Numbered from the stretch's first letter, positions 21,601 to 33,117 are shown. The stretch is DNA of 64,000 nucleotides from Telmatactis stephensoni (GCA_029948255.1 JALIZF010001407.1:124001-188000), one strand, 5' to 3'. Program-made: numbers and translations. The notes: generated by a model not told the origin, from the sequence alone.

Positions 21601-23380
21601 TTAAAGAGGTGTCCGTCTTAGAGAGGTGTCCGTCTTAGAGAGGTGTCCGTCTTAGAGAGGAGTCCGTCTTAAGGAGGTGTCCGTTTTAAAGAGGTGTCCG
21701 TCTTAGAGAGGTGTCCGTTTTAAAGAGGTGTCCGTCTTAGAGAGGTGTCCGTCTTAGAGAGGTGTCCGTCTTAGAGGTGTCCGTCCTAAGGAGGTTCCGT
21801 TTTAAAGAGGTGTCCGTCTTAGAGAGGTGTCCGTCTTAGAGGTGTCCGTCCTAAGGAGGTGTCCGTTTTAAAGAGGTGTCCGTCTTAGAGAGGTGTCCGT
21901 TTTAAAGAGGTGTCCGTCTTAGAGAGGTGTCCGTTTTAAAGAGGTGTCCGTCTTAGAGAGGTGTCCGTCTTAGAGAGGTGTCCGTCTTAGAGGTGTCCGT
22001 CCTAAGGAGGTGTCCGTTTTAAAGAGGTGTCCGTCTTAGAGAGGTGTCCGTCTTAGAGAGGTGTCCGTCTTAGAGGTGTCCGTCCTAAGGAGGTGTCCGT
22101 TTTAAAGAGGTGTCCGTCTTAGAGAGGTGTCCGTCTTAGAGAGGTGTCCGTCTTAGAGAGGTGTCCATCTTAGAGGAAGTTAAAATTGTAGTAAATATAT
22201 GTGATTTGGGCAGAAAAGGACCAGCCGTAGGTGTCCATTTTAGAGAGGTGTGGGTGTTATTGAGATGTCTTTTAGGTAAACGTTAATGTGTAGACCAAAT
22301 TGAATCTTGAGTGATATGGGAGGGGAGAAAGCCTCTGGGGATATGCCAGGTCATAACACTTTCAATTTATACTGCGTGTGTGTGATTTACAACATTAAAT
22401 CATTTGTTTTGATTTTCTACTCTGTGACTTTACAGGATGTCGAGACGGCGCCAGACAAAGAAGACAGTCGGTCTTTGTTCATCACAATTCACCAACCGTT
22501 TGCAGCCAGAAGTCTGACCAAGGTCAGAACTCGACCTTTACTGTCAGCAAAGTTTGTATTCGATGATTATATTCGATGCATGTCTGCTAGACAAAGGCTA
22601 CAAAGGAGGCGTACTATGCTAAAGCAGAACAAACTGCATAGTATTGCAACGCTGCTTGAATTGCCTGCCATGGCTACACCCCCCGCTCACTACTACACAA
22701 TAACACCCCCTGACTACGTTAATTTGGGGTCCAGTAAACCACACTCCCCTTCCCATGACACTCAGTCTTGTCAAGATGGTGTAGGGATACGGGAAAGATC
22801 AGACGCATTCTCGACGATTTCTGGCCCTGGGGATTGCTTGTCACCAAAATCACGAACTACATCGCAGGCTCAGGCCCTTGCGCAGGTCTTGGAGCAGTCT
22901 CCTCCACATGGCGTCATGGAAACAAGAGTCACGGAACACGCTGTGTCTAGAGTACGAACAATATCTGTTGAAGAAGCAGAGGAAGCTCTTGATATGGAGC
23001 CTAAAAACGGACGCAATCCTTCGTTGCTTCGGGTTCAGGAGCAGGAGTCGTTCAGCGATTGCTCAAGCTCAGAACTTTGTAGTCCAACAGAATCGTTAGA
23101 AAATATTCCCGGCTTTCGTTTTATGGAGACCAAGTCTTACTCAGCTCCCCCTACCCCTCGCGGTGGGCGACATCCTCCCCCTTTAGACCTCCCTGACAAC
23201 GAAGGGTTCTCATTGCTATCAACATCGCCCTGTCTATCAGATCCAGCCATTTATTGTTTTAAATCGATGGAGTCACCACCCTCTCGAAATGTCGATGAGA
23301 CAAAAAAGAGAACAAAAACAGGAAACAGAAAGACGCATCGGAAGAAAAAAGGTCATGGCAAACGAAGAAGTACGAGATAA
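12682..23380 (+). CDS. CLEC16A: CLEC16A / Ema endosomal-autophagy protein
   Basis: Coding exons: 12682-12758, 12965-13093, 13694-13827, 14441-14508, 14782-14862, 15401-15506, 15596-15719, 15872-16058, 16429-16476, 16553-16669, 17072-17264, 17500-17565, 17686-17829, 17972-18021, 18098-18135, 18467-18567, 18888-18934, 19012-19081, 19426-19547, 19795-19839, 19926-19976, 20242-20370, 20676-20796, 21254-21296, 21371-21476 and 22436-23380. All are GT/AG with matching phases, 3342 bases, 1113 aa (human 1053). CLEC16A (fly Ema) is an endosomal membrane-associated protein that works with the RNF41/Nrdp1 ubiquitin ligase and USP8 in endosome maturation and mitophagy; it is not a working lectin. The FPL domain is at about 46-195 ([34 protein letters not shown]). 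Later blocks such as [20 protein letters not shown] and [12 protein letters not shown] are also conserved. The stretch from exons 11-14 and the Ser/Pro-rich tail with a basic end are divergent. AATAAA at 23586-23591. Confidence 0.97.
13463..13626. mobile_element. MITE in CLEC16A intron 2, TA flanked
   Basis: GACCTTTCCTGAATTCATATGACTAA is mirrored by TTAGTCATGCAAATTTGGGAAAAGTC. TA flanks both ends. 164 bases, non-coding, Tc1/mariner-type target. Confidence 0.7.
14053..14229. mobile_element. MITE in CLEC16A intron 3 with central hairpin
   Basis: Ends AACTCCCAATATTGTTGGC and GCCAACATTGTTGGTTGTCACTGGGAGTT are inverted. The centre (14086-14144) is a nearly perfect 27-bp stem around a 5-base loop. 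Confidence 0.6.
15001..15320. repeat. Tetranucleotide microsatellite (CAGT/CTGT/CACT)n
   Basis: In CLEC16A intron 5. The block opens with imperfect CTGT/CAGT, becomes about 17 units of uninterrupted TCAG near 15120-15190, then CACT runs, then mixed units back to CTGT. It reads open in all three frames because the period is 4. Confidence 0.95.
16253..16352. repeat. Pyrimidine microsatellite (CCTT/CCTC)n
   Basis: In CLEC16A intron 8. Continuous CCTT/CCCT/CTTT units on the plus strand, shortly before the exon at 16429. Confidence 0.95.
19093..19297. mobile_element. MITE in CLEC16A intron 18
   Basis: AACCCGATTTACACAAGAAC near 19094 is mirrored by GATCGTCATGTAAATTGGGAT near 19278, with further inward pairing (GGCAACCCTAATT against GATTTAGGGGTGCC). 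Non-coding. Confidence 0.55.
20888..21090. mobile_element. MITE in CLEC16A intron 23
   Basis: AGTATTGTCACGCAATGGAA and TTACATTGCGTGACTATACT are inverted ends. Pairing continues through AACTGTCACGGTAA against TTACCGTGACAGT and a GC-rich middle of GGTCACGCGCG words. About 203 bases. Confidence 0.85.
21515..22175. repeat. 17-bp minisatellite in CLEC16A intron 25
   Basis: About 660 bases of head-to-tail units GAGAGGTGTCCGTCTTA, with variants AAGAGGTGTCCGTTTTA and a shorter GAGGTGTCCGTCCTAAG. The variants occur in a repeating higher-order pattern. A lone relative at about 22224-22245 shows decay at the edge. Confidence 0.95.
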
Positions 23381-23599
23381 AAATGCTTGTAATAATAGGG
23401 TTAGTAGGTCACGTGATAATCACGTGGTACCACCTAGGGTACCGACACCATTAGTTATGATTGGACTCAAATTAAATCCACATTATTTAAGATATCTTAT
23501 ATTTTATGAATGAACTGAATTGCTATAGTAGAATAACCGTGTGTGGTTTTCATAAATGATTTTATTCCGGTGCCTTGAGGGTCAGAATAAACATGAAAT

Positions 23600-26500
23600 G
23601 AGATTTATCGACTTTATTTTCGTTGGCCATAGTAGTGTTAGTTCCCCCAAAAACTATGTACATTTTTTACAGGGGTGTACAATGGTGTTCACAGCATGAT
23701 TTTCAGAAAAAAGGCCAAAGCACGAACAACTATCTACTATACTTTCCCGAAAAGCAAGACACATCATTACGCCGTTCATGTATTCTTTACGTTACGCAAG
23801 TGCTTTCCTGAACGTTAAACGCATAAATAATGTTTTGCACGTATCACGCAAAATGATTTCTATTCCCTTATAACGAAAAAAAATACCGGAAAGCCCCTGT
23901 ACCTGCTGTACGCCCCTGTTTCTGACCCGTTATTCTCAACCGTTCATCTGGGAGCCCGGCCCGTTCCTGAGAGCCCATTTATTGTTTATCCAGATTAAAA
24001 TGAATGGGTTTAGAGTTAATCCTAGATTAGCACTAATAGGGCTTGCAGGAACTCGAGCCTGTTCTTTTCTTCCTACATTCCCCGATCCCGGCTTCGTTAA
24101 TGGTCCTACAGGGGTTTTGTATCACAAGTTTACACTCAATAGGACAGCACGCTTAGTACACGAAATTCCTGCGGTGAAAACTGATTCTACTTGCGTTCGT
24201 GACTCTTGGTTGTTGTTAGTTCTGCCTTCAATATTATTGCTTGCAAGCGGATTAATGTTTCGTGAACCAGTTTTATAGTACAAGCCTAATCATATGTGTA
24301 TAACATTCTTGACAAGCTGCGGTTGATTTGACCCTTCGCATAACGAACATTCAAGCTATACTCTTAATCGACAATTCTAGCAGATCAGTGTCACATTTTT
24401 TTCATTTAAAATTACCTCATTTGTATAAAAAATTTTCTTAGTGGGTTTCTTTTCGCCACATGTTGGACTCAAGTTCCAAAACCGTTCCGTTAAAATCTCG
24501 AACACAACCCCTGAATTCAGTATTCTATAAAATCCCCTTTTATCATTTCAATTATCAGCATAAACAGCGGGATTCTAGTTAATAGCCGGAAATAATGGTA
24601 CGACGTCCTCCAGGCGATTTCAGGTTATTTTCTAGCATGTGTGAACAGGCTCTGAAGAGAGAGGAAAGGAGAGGAATTGAAGGGGCTTGGGGAGGGGAAA
24701 GAAGAAAGCCCCTCCCCCTTTTCTCCATAACCCCTCTCTCCCCCTCTCCCTCCCTCCCTCTTTCCCTCCCTTCCTCCCTTCCTCCCTTCCTCCCATCCTC
24801 CCATCCTCCCTCCATTCCCAGGAGCTGTTCAAAGGCTAGCTTATTTCAGGTTTGTCGAGTTTGCTTAGATTCCACGACCAAAACTGACCATGTCAAAGTC
24901 CACAGCATATCAGTAGTCCAGAATCAAATCCAGCTGAGTTGATCGCGCTCATTAGTCGCCTTTCCCGTCTGCGCGGCCCGGGAGCGGCCACAAATTCTTG
25001 GCGCACCGATATTATCGTGCTATTTTTATGTATAAATGACAAGATGATGCAAGAGTTATAAATTCTTTGTCAACGGATTCAATGGAACTGAAGGCAAGCA
25101 TTATCAAGTGATTTTCACCTGTTGCAGTTGACTAAAGGCGAGTGATATTTGAATTACCCGTGCACCAACACGAAATTACACGATCCAACATAGCTGTTGT
25201 CGGAAAATTGCGTTTTAAAACGGCTGCAAAGTGAAAAGAAATGGTGCTTTAAAAAATGAACCTCAATTTGTATAGGAAATCATATGGTTTCGAGTGCAAT
25301 TTGGAATAAATTTGAACGCGAGTGGGATTTCAAAGAGTTCGAAATTGCACGAGCCTTTAGGCGAGTGCAATTTGAGCTTTCTGAAATACCACGAGTTCAA
25401 ATTTATTCCAAATTTCACGAGAAATCCATATGATTTCCTATGAATAATATACATGAAAAAATTATAGAAACAAATGAGGTTTTGCAAAAGAGCGAACATT
25501 TTGTAATAAAACCTGAGCGTCAGTAGCGCGCGCACATTTCAGCGAAAATTTCATTCAAAACCACCACAAAATCTTCAGCTTTTTCGCTTTTTCCCCCCAT
25601 TAAAATCGTTCTTTTGTGGTGCAAAGTTTTGATGCTAGATAATGTGAACAACAGCAGAACTAAAAAAACTTTGATTTTGACACTGTTTTTGAAAACTCAA
25701 GTTTGCACTAAATTTCCTTTTTTCTGCACTAAATTTCCTTGAAGCAGCACTGCTCTTAGCCAATCAGCATCGAGAAATGTTTCCATGCCTTGAGTAGTGC
25801 TTGGTGAACGTATCCCAGTAAGTGCACTGTTATGTGCTCGCAGGTTTCTCGTTACAGCAAAAGCCTTTCCACGCAGGGAGTAACCGTCACTGTAAACACC
25901 CACGCGAATTTTTGCACCTAGCTTACATCGCAGCCGCGCGAAGGGGTCGCAAACATCTCCAGTCATATAAATTGATCATGCATGTTCAGTTAAAATTATT
26001 CCCGGTGTATAAACTAAATACAACTGTTAACAAATAAAATCCATCATACTCGCCATCAATTTTCTTACTAGTATTTTGTATATAAGTTGGAGTTGCCTAT
26101 CAAAGAGTGCAGTAATAAAAGATACTGAAATCGATATCGAAGAAAATACTGAATTTAGTATTTGAGTATTGCATCGTTAGTATAATTAATGCAACCTGTT
26201 TTGGGCATTCAGTTTTAATCGAAAATCCTCAAGTATCCCGCCCCCACTTGTATTATACCAAATATTCATTTCCTTCGGCCCTCTGGGTCCCACAGTATTT
26301 CCCCCCTACTTTTCAGGCTAAGCTTATAATTGTACCTTGTTATGCAATGGTCATCTTGACTTGTGCATGAATAAGAAAAATTTAGCTGGGGGGTAAGATC
26401 TATTTTGATTTACAAATAGAATGGACTTGGAAAATTTATTACAAGTTCAACAGACAGTGGACGACCCCCTAATGAAATCAAAAGACCGATTCAAGGTCCG

Positions 26501-26600
26501 AAGGGCAGTCATTATTGATTCCCCGTGACGCTCAGTGTCTTGTAGAGTACCGACTAAATTTGCGTGCGTGAACACTTAAAAAACCCTTGTTCAGGACTGC
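23600..26600. other. Intergenic region with repeat debris
   Basis: No gene recognised. A frame of 98 codons at 23982-24278 has no family I know and no splice context. 24700-24825 is a pyrimidine-rich low-complexity tract. 25690-25800 holds GCACTAAATTTCCTT twice and AGCCAATCAGCA, typical of MITE ends. Confidence 0.4.
25271..25443. mobile_element. MITE-like inverted repeat
   Basis: TATAGGAAATCATATGGTTT and GATTTCCTATGAA flank a region of about 170 bases whose halves pair (GGAATAAATTTGAACGCG against GAGTTCAAATTTATTCC). Non-coding. Confidence 0.7.
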
Positions 26601-27514
26601 TTGTTTTATTTAGCTGTCAGTTAACTTGGGTCGTCTTGGTGTGGTTGTAACACACTGTAATTCACTATTTTTGTTACTAGCAGTTACATCAACAAAACAC
26701 ATCACGTGAAACTAATCACGAACACCTTATCATTTTTGCGGTCTAGTAAATGTTCGGGTTCACCCGTCTCGTACATGTATTGATTACTCGGATATTTTGT
26801 ACAAAATTTACATCCATCTCTGCATGAGTCTGTACAAAGGTTTCTTATGTGGAGAGAAATTGGTTCTCGTATATGTTTCACACAGTTTTGCATTGTTTTG
26901 CACAGTTTTGCACATGAGGTCGTAGGCAGTAACTCAGCAATTCAGACTTTGAAACTACAGTTCCAAAAACCGAAAAACCGGTGTGTCGCACCATTAGGTC
27001 AGATTGCTCCGTCAGTGTTAGGATATCTGCCCTCCCAAGGGACTCATGAGAAGAAAACGTGACGGACGTCTGTTCTCACCCAAGGGGAGAATTTACTCTG
27101 TGCAATTTACTAAATTAAAGACTTGCATTTATGGGCATTGTTCATTTAAGTCAGTGATACACGCTGCATTTTTTTCTCGCGCTGGCAATGGAAGTTTAGA
27201 TATGCGATTTTGTTGCAGAGAAAAATTGCAACCTGTATCATCGCTCTGCAACACAATATGAGGAGTACAAAATTTTTCATTATGTTGCAGAGAAAAGTTC
27301 ACTTTTGATCTTTCTCCAACAATTTTTTTGTTGCGGTAAATCATTGCAGGCGTTGTTGCATGCACATACATGATACACTCGGCATGCAATTTCGCTCTCG
27401 CACAAAAATCTCTAAAATTGGATTTCCAGCGCGACCACCGGCTTTGAATACATTCCTGACCTGGACAAATACGGCTTAATGTTTCCTCATTCATTCAAAA
27501 GGAACATTAACACA

Positions 27515-30302
27515 ATGGAAAAACAAAAAGATTGGAAATGCAATCAAAAGTCCACATTTGTTGTTCTTCTCGAATCCAATAACCAAGGCACCCTTGACAG
27601 TAAGGTCTCCTGGTTTGTTTGCTTGTGTTCTTCCCTGTCTAACGTCATAATTCTGGGATGTCTCTTCTGTTATGCTGTTTTATTTCCAAAGTTACTGGAG
27701 GAATTCCACGAAGGAAAAGCAAAAACAGGTACCTCGCTGTGTCGACCTCTTTTATAACCGCGCGCGTTTCACAGGGAAAGAATGTCAATTCCCATTGAGG
27801 GGGAGAGGGCGTTCCCTACCTTCCATTCCCTAACTCCTCTTAACCTGCGTAGAGGCTCTAAAAGGGGAATTGAAGGGGGGAGGGGGAGTTCCCTCTCTCC
27901 TTCCTCTCCCCACTCCCTCTCTCCATTCCCTTCTAGGGCGGCTCCGCAGGCTAGGTCCCCTCCTCCTTCCCCAAAGGGAACTATGGCCAACTAAGAACAT
28001 GTTATTTTTTCCTGCAGCATTGGTAGCCTCAGTAGGGCTGAGTGTCTACTGTTTTCTTTCACCTGCGTCAGCGAAACTCTGCATTCGTTTTGGATGTAGG
28101 GTGGTCATGGTTGGCAGTGGATTGATATGCTCACTAGGACTTCTCGGGTCGTCGTTTGCTGCAAATATTTACTATCTTTACTTCTCGTATGGTGTTGTGC
28201 TTGGATTCGCATCGTCAATGGTGTACAACGCAGGGTTTCAAGTTATTCCATTGTATTTTGACAAACATCGCTCTCTTGCCACGGCCATGGTATCATCGGG
28301 GCCAGGGACTGGTGTGCTTCTGATGAGCCCTGTTACGCAAATGCTTTTGCAACGTTTTGATTGGAGGAAAACTTTGACAGTTCTGGGATCAATCAATATG
28401 ATTCCCACGATCCTAGGATGGAGTATTACTAGGAAGGACAGACAAGAAAAACCATTAAAATCAAGTGAATCTTCAAATAATTGTTGCTGCAGTTTAATGG
28501 ACTTGTCGGTATTTAAAGATCCTATGTTTTTGATCCTTTCCTTTTCAATGGTTGTTGCTGTCTTGGGTCACTACATGCCACCGATGCACTTGGTAATAAT
28601 TCGTCTGTATTTCTATTTTCATCAATTATATTTCGACTTGTCTCCAATGAACCTTTGTTTAATCTTGTCATTCAACGAGAGAACCTCACGAGTCTTGTCA
28701 CGCAACGAGAGGGCCTCGCGTGATCTGCCCATGAGTCTAAACACTGCTTCCCACAAAACTGAATTTCAAAGCACGTCTCATCCGTAAAGAACAAAGGGTT
28801 GCTAAGCGCCGGTCTGTCACCTCTGTCGGCCCGATCTCGGGCTCAATTCCCGTACGGAGCAACGCATGTGATTTAAGCTTGTCAGTTCTCTCCCTTGCTA
28901 TAGCTTCAAATTACATATGCTATTCCACATTCTTTTTCCAGCCAAATTTTGTTGTTGTTACTTTTTCCAGGCCAAATACGCTGAAGATGTTGGAATCCCA
29001 AGCCATCTAGCATCATGGATGTACATCACCATTGGCAGCACTTCACTAATCTCCAGACTTCTGATAGGAAAATTGTGCGACAGTGGGTGGATTCCACTAG
29101 TACGCATCTTTCAATGTGGAACTCTTATTTTGGCCATCGCGAACTATTGTCTCCCTTTAGCCAACAACTTGTCATTACTTTTAATGTATTCTGTATCACT
29201 TGGGGTTGGTGAAAGTGTGTACACAACACCAATGTACTGCTTAATTCTCCAGTCTTATGGTGGTATGGGTTTTGGATGGTTCGTCTTCGTTAATATGATT
29301 CCACTTTTTATGGGGCCAACTCTTGCTGGTAAGTTCCTTCGTTGGGTTTGGTGTTCGGGTACTGCGCAGTATTCACTGATTGTCGATAGTCATTTCGATC
29401 TTTTTCTTCGATGTGAGCGAATCCAAGCGCGCGGATCTTGATATTTTTACCGTTGATATTTCAATCAATAATGCCCATTTCCAAAATTTACAAATAGATT
29501 AAATTTTTCCATGTGCCTGTTCTTTAAAAGATGCATGCACAAGTGACATCAAAATGTGGTGAGAACAAAAAAGTAGTTTTATTCACGCCACATTTTGACG
29601 TCTTATGTCATCTAAAGAGTAGACACACGGAAAAATGAAATCTATTCAATTTATATATAATTTGCCGAAACATTTCAACCAATCAGAGCGCGCGTAAGAT
29701 TCAATGACGTCGTCTATGAATATACTTTATTATAAAATATTTAAAATATAACGCGCGCGCTGATTGGCTGGGTATCATGTCTATATCAGAGGACAGAGAT
29801 ATGGCTCACTCAAATAACGTCTAAAATATTTTATAAAAGCAATATATAATGATCGCTTATGTCTCTGTACTGTGATAAAAGCACTCTGGAAGATGTAGAG
29901 CACTCGAAAAGGAAGAGAAATACTCGGCTACGCCTCGTGTTCTTAAGCTTTTCTCTTGCTCTACATCTTCCATCGTGTTTATATCACAGTACAGAGACAT
30001 GCGCTCGCATTTTGTATTAATTCCTTAAATAACACAGGGTTCTTGACCAATCATTGCGCACGTAATATACCAAATATTATATAACCCTTGATTAACTTAG
30101 TTTTATCAACTCCACAGGTTTTATTGCTGATGTTAGTGGTTCGTATCATCCTGCTTTCTACACTGCTGGTATCATCATGACATTGTCAGCTTGTATAGTT
30201 GAATTATCAAACTGCATCAAACCAAAAACTAAAGCAAAAAAACAATTTTATATCGGACGACAAGAATTAGTTGTAGTGCTAGAAAGAGAAACTGTCATCT
30301 AG
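27515..30302 (+). CDS. SLC16/monocarboxylate-transporter-like protein, copy A1
   Basis: Exons 27515-27728, 28018-28592, 28971-29328 and 30118-30302, all GT/AG, phases 1/0/1, 1332 bases, 443 aa. A 12-TM major facilitator: exon 1 carries TM1 and exon 4 TM12. Family signs are the TM1 region ending CYAVLFPKLLEEF (the Lys matching the MCT1 TM1 lysine), YFDKHRSLATAMVSSGPGTG (the loop and TM5 motif YFxKRRxLAxG) and SWMYITIGSTSLISRLLIGK in TM8. The usual TM1 motif DGGWGW is replaced by DSKVSW. The TM8 Asp that pairs with Arg in MCT1 is Ser here, so proton-lactate cotransport is doubtful and the substrate is unknown. The C-terminus RETVI fits a class I PDZ ligand. An in-frame upstream ATG at 27479 would add 12 residues. 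Confidence 0.9.
29640..30000. mobile_element. MITE pieces in intron 3 of A1
   Basis: ACCAATCAGAGCGCGCGTAA and GCGCGCGCTGATTGGCTGG form one inverted pair (about 29680-29770). A second inverted pair, CTGTGATAAAAGCACTCTGG and CGTGTTTATATCACAG, spans about 29870-29990. The matching intron of A2 (56540-56830) has both, but the left arm of the second is shortened. Confidence 0.65.
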
Positions 30303-30830
30303 GTGGCATCTTCATCACTGGAGCTCTCCAGCAGTGGTGTCAAAGTGAGGGCATACCAGGCTATAAAGAAATGTCAACAGAAAAAAAAAGATTCGGGAAA
30401 ACAAAACAAAACAAAAACCGACAAAAAAAGAAACAATTAGTTGTAGTGCTAGAAATAGAAACTGTCATATAGTCGCCATCTTCATCAGTGGTGTTCTCCA
30501 CTATGCACTAGTGCCAAAGTAAGGGCACATCGGGCTATTAAGTAAAAACAGAAGCATTTAAGAATCAGATTAAAGAATAAATAGAATAATTAATTGTACA
30601 TAGTGCTAGAAAGAGAAACAGTTATCAAGTTGGGTTCTCCACCAATGGTGCCAGAGGAAGGAAGGGCTATTAAGTAAAAAGAGAAGAATTTAAGAATCAG
30701 ATAAAGAATAAAGAGAAGAATTAGCAGTTGTAGTGCTAGAAAGAGAAACTGTCATCTAGTTGGGTTCTCCATCAATGGTGCCAATGTAAGAAGGAATTTC
30801 GGGCTATAAGGAAACAATATCTCAGTAGAG
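30265..30830 (+). repeat. Tandem copies of the A1 C-terminal coding segment in its 3' UTR
   Basis: The last codons (TTAGTTGTAGTGCTAGAAAG then GAGAAACTGTCATCTAG) recur at about 30435, 30590 and 30720 with drifted spacing of 130-170 bases, each followed by a GGTTCTCCACCAATGGTG-like segment. They lie after the real stop and are not translated in the main frame. Confidence 0.85.
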
Positions 30831-31057
30831 TTATTATACTAGTCAGTTTCGCAATACCTAAGTGCTATGTTTTGTAATTTCCAGTCAGGCTACAAACTAT
30901 AAACGCACTCTAAATCTTATGCATATAGGGAATAATTACTCTTTACATCAGCTTATAATTAGCTAGGGGTATGTGATTCTTAAGGCGAAATCCCATATTT
31001 AGTGGTAAGTCGCATACTTTTCCGCTACCCATAAATTAGAATAAGGCTAAACAAACC

Positions 31058-31354
31058 GCCGCCCGGTTGGCTCAGTTGGTTGAGCGTCGGTCTTTCGTGC
31101 GGAAGGTCGGGGTTCGAATCCCGGCCGGACCAACACTCAGGGTCTTTAAATAATTGAGGAGAAGGTGCTGCCTTTGTAATTACATCTGCAAATGGTTAGA
31201 CCTTCAGGTCTTCTCGGATAAGGACGTTAAACCGTAGGTCCGTCTCCCACCTTCTAACCAGCATTGGGGGATAAAGACCCTGAGGACGTATAAAAGTGCA
31301 GTGCCACAACAGTCTGTCCTTAATTACTACTAACAAACTCTAAGCGTATTTGAT

Positions 31355-31385
<31 letters not shown>

Positions 31386-31415
31386 GATATTTGCGCTATA
31401 TAAATGCTAAAATTT
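31058..31415 (+). repeat. tRNA-derived SINE
   Basis: The head (31058-31132) carries an A box (TGGCTCAGTTGG) and a B box (GGTTCGAATCC, 31111-31121) of RNA polymerase III and resembles a tRNA without a proper anticodon arm. It is followed by a body (GGACGTTAAACCGTAGGTCC) and a TA-rich tail ending in GCGCTATATAAATGC. In the duplicated copy (58150-58250) only the 3' part remains. Confidence 0.8.
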
Positions 31416-32749
31416 CAGTTTTTTTCTATGATTTATAGTAATGTAAAGAAGCATAAAATTGGATTTTGGGATAAATTTTAAAATACAATATAATAACTAC
31501 AAGTTGCAAGCTATGGGTTAGCTACAATAAATTAAGATCCTAAAGGTACCTCTCGACATCTTTTGATGTATGCATAGGGTGGCCGGTTTTTTATTGTTAT
31601 TCAAGTAATTAATGCTCCGTTCACAGGACTCAGCACATGCAGTTTTTTCGACACTCAGTTCTCTCAATTCACGAATGGTTCCGTGATGTTTTGAAATCAA
31701 TATTCAAGAAAAACAAATGTCTATAAGTAACAAACAATAATCATTTACGAAAGTTTCGAAATTACGTCCCGAATCATGGTCCAGATCAAATTTCACGTTA
31801 TGAAAAAGGATTTTCGGCCTTCTACGAAAGTTTGCGCTCCTCAGAAGCTGATAAATCATTTTATTAATAAACTATCTCAAGTACTTTTTGAACAGTTTTG
31901 TTTGAATTGAACAAACAAACAAAAACAAACAAAAACAGAGACATCACTTTACAACGCGTACAAGGAGCGACATTGAGTTGTTTTGAGTTGATTATTAGCT
32001 GTATTTCTTATTTGACAGCGACTAAACTACTAAAATGTTTTAAGACTTGGAAAAAAGCAAATACCTTTTAAGCATAAGTTAACTGGTTTGAAAAATTAGA
32101 AAGAGCTTTTGGCCAGACAATGTTTATGGAAATTCCGACTATGATAATAATTATCAACTGTGCTTGACTCTCATTAGAATATCAAGAAAATGAGGGCATG
32201 CAGTTGAGTGCAAAGGCCGTTATTTTGGCTGATATGAAAAATGTATATCCGAAAATTCGTTGAAATAATAATTCTGGTAGATCAAACAACAATAGACATT
32301 TGTAGGGATATTATGTCTTTTCTATCAATGAAATTTCAAGGCCCTGTTGACCATGCATACAAAATGTAAAAATGACAATAACATCAGGAACTTCAAGCTG
32401 TTTTGAAAAGCATGCTAACGAGAAAACCATGGCCAAATCAAACCATGGTAAACTAACTGATGTATTCTACCAGTTTAGACAAAACTGCTTTGAGTCGGTT
32501 GGTACTCGGCAAGACTACCAGGTTTAGAAATATTCCTGTCGGCAGTTCAGACATATAATCAGACATAAACAATGAAAAGCCGGTTTTGTCGAACCAGTTT
32601 GAAACCGGTTTTTTGACCAGTCACAAAGTTTTAAATTTGGAATAATACCTTGCGCACAATATTCTTCAACTGGATTTTAAGGTTGGTTATTTTAATTCTC
32701 ATTTGTTGTTGTTTTATATTAATTAGTTGTATACAGTAGCTACCTTACT

Positions 32750-32862
32750 ATAGAGCTAGTGATTTTCCATCGACCGTGAAAAGAAAATCACTATTTAGTA
32801 TGTGGTAGGTGATAATGAACAATAGAAAACAATGGGCTTCGCAACTACTACTAATCACTATA
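32750..32862. mobile_element. Decayed MITE present only in first duplicate
   Basis: GTGATTTTCCATCGACCGTGAA matches the end of the element at 33183-33333. The equivalent spot in the second unit (59830-59850) runs straight through without it. Confidence 0.6.
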
Positions 32863-33004
32863 TCGGTATTGATGACAATATGTGTATAGATTATGTGGAT
32901 AACTAGCAGAAACTATAGCAATAATAATATGGAAGTTGCACTACATGAAGACGGCCATAATTGAAGACGGCAATGCTTCCAAAACCTTAAGCACATTGTC
33001 CACT

Positions 33005-33117
33005 CATCGCAGAAAGCACTCGCTGCGATCATTTTTACTCGCTGCGAAATTTTGAACAATAGATTCTATTCCGAACGAGTACTCGCTGCTCGCTGCGAGT
33101 AATTTCTGCGATGAGTG
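33005..33117. mobile_element. Small inverted repeat present only in first duplicate
   Basis: TCCACTCATCGCAGAAA and TTTCTGCGATGAGTGGA border a segment rich in CTCGCTGCGA. The second unit at about 59980-60000 passes from CCTTAAG directly to GCCGC.GCTGCTGGGAG. Confidence 0.7.

Noticed and set aside
22307..22435. Start of the last CLEC16A exon at the ATG 22307
   Set aside because: Intron sequence; acceptor TTACAG at 22435 restores homology and phase with the exon ending at 21476.
23982..24278. 98-residue open frame
   Set aside because: No family recognised, no neighbouring exons, ordinary length for chance in this base composition.
24579..24942. Gly/Arg/Glu- or Pro/Ser-rich frames on both strands
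   Set aside because: Both are translations of a pyrimidine-rich low-complexity tract.
27870..28017. Upstream start of the A1 protein at 27870 running into exon 2
   Set aside because: The preceding part is a C-rich low-complexity intron; a splice acceptor CCTGCAG at 28017 joins in phase with the exon at 27515-27728.
31058..31132. tRNA gene
   Set aside because: A and B boxes are present but the anticodon arm does not pair, and the piece continues into a SINE body and AT tail.
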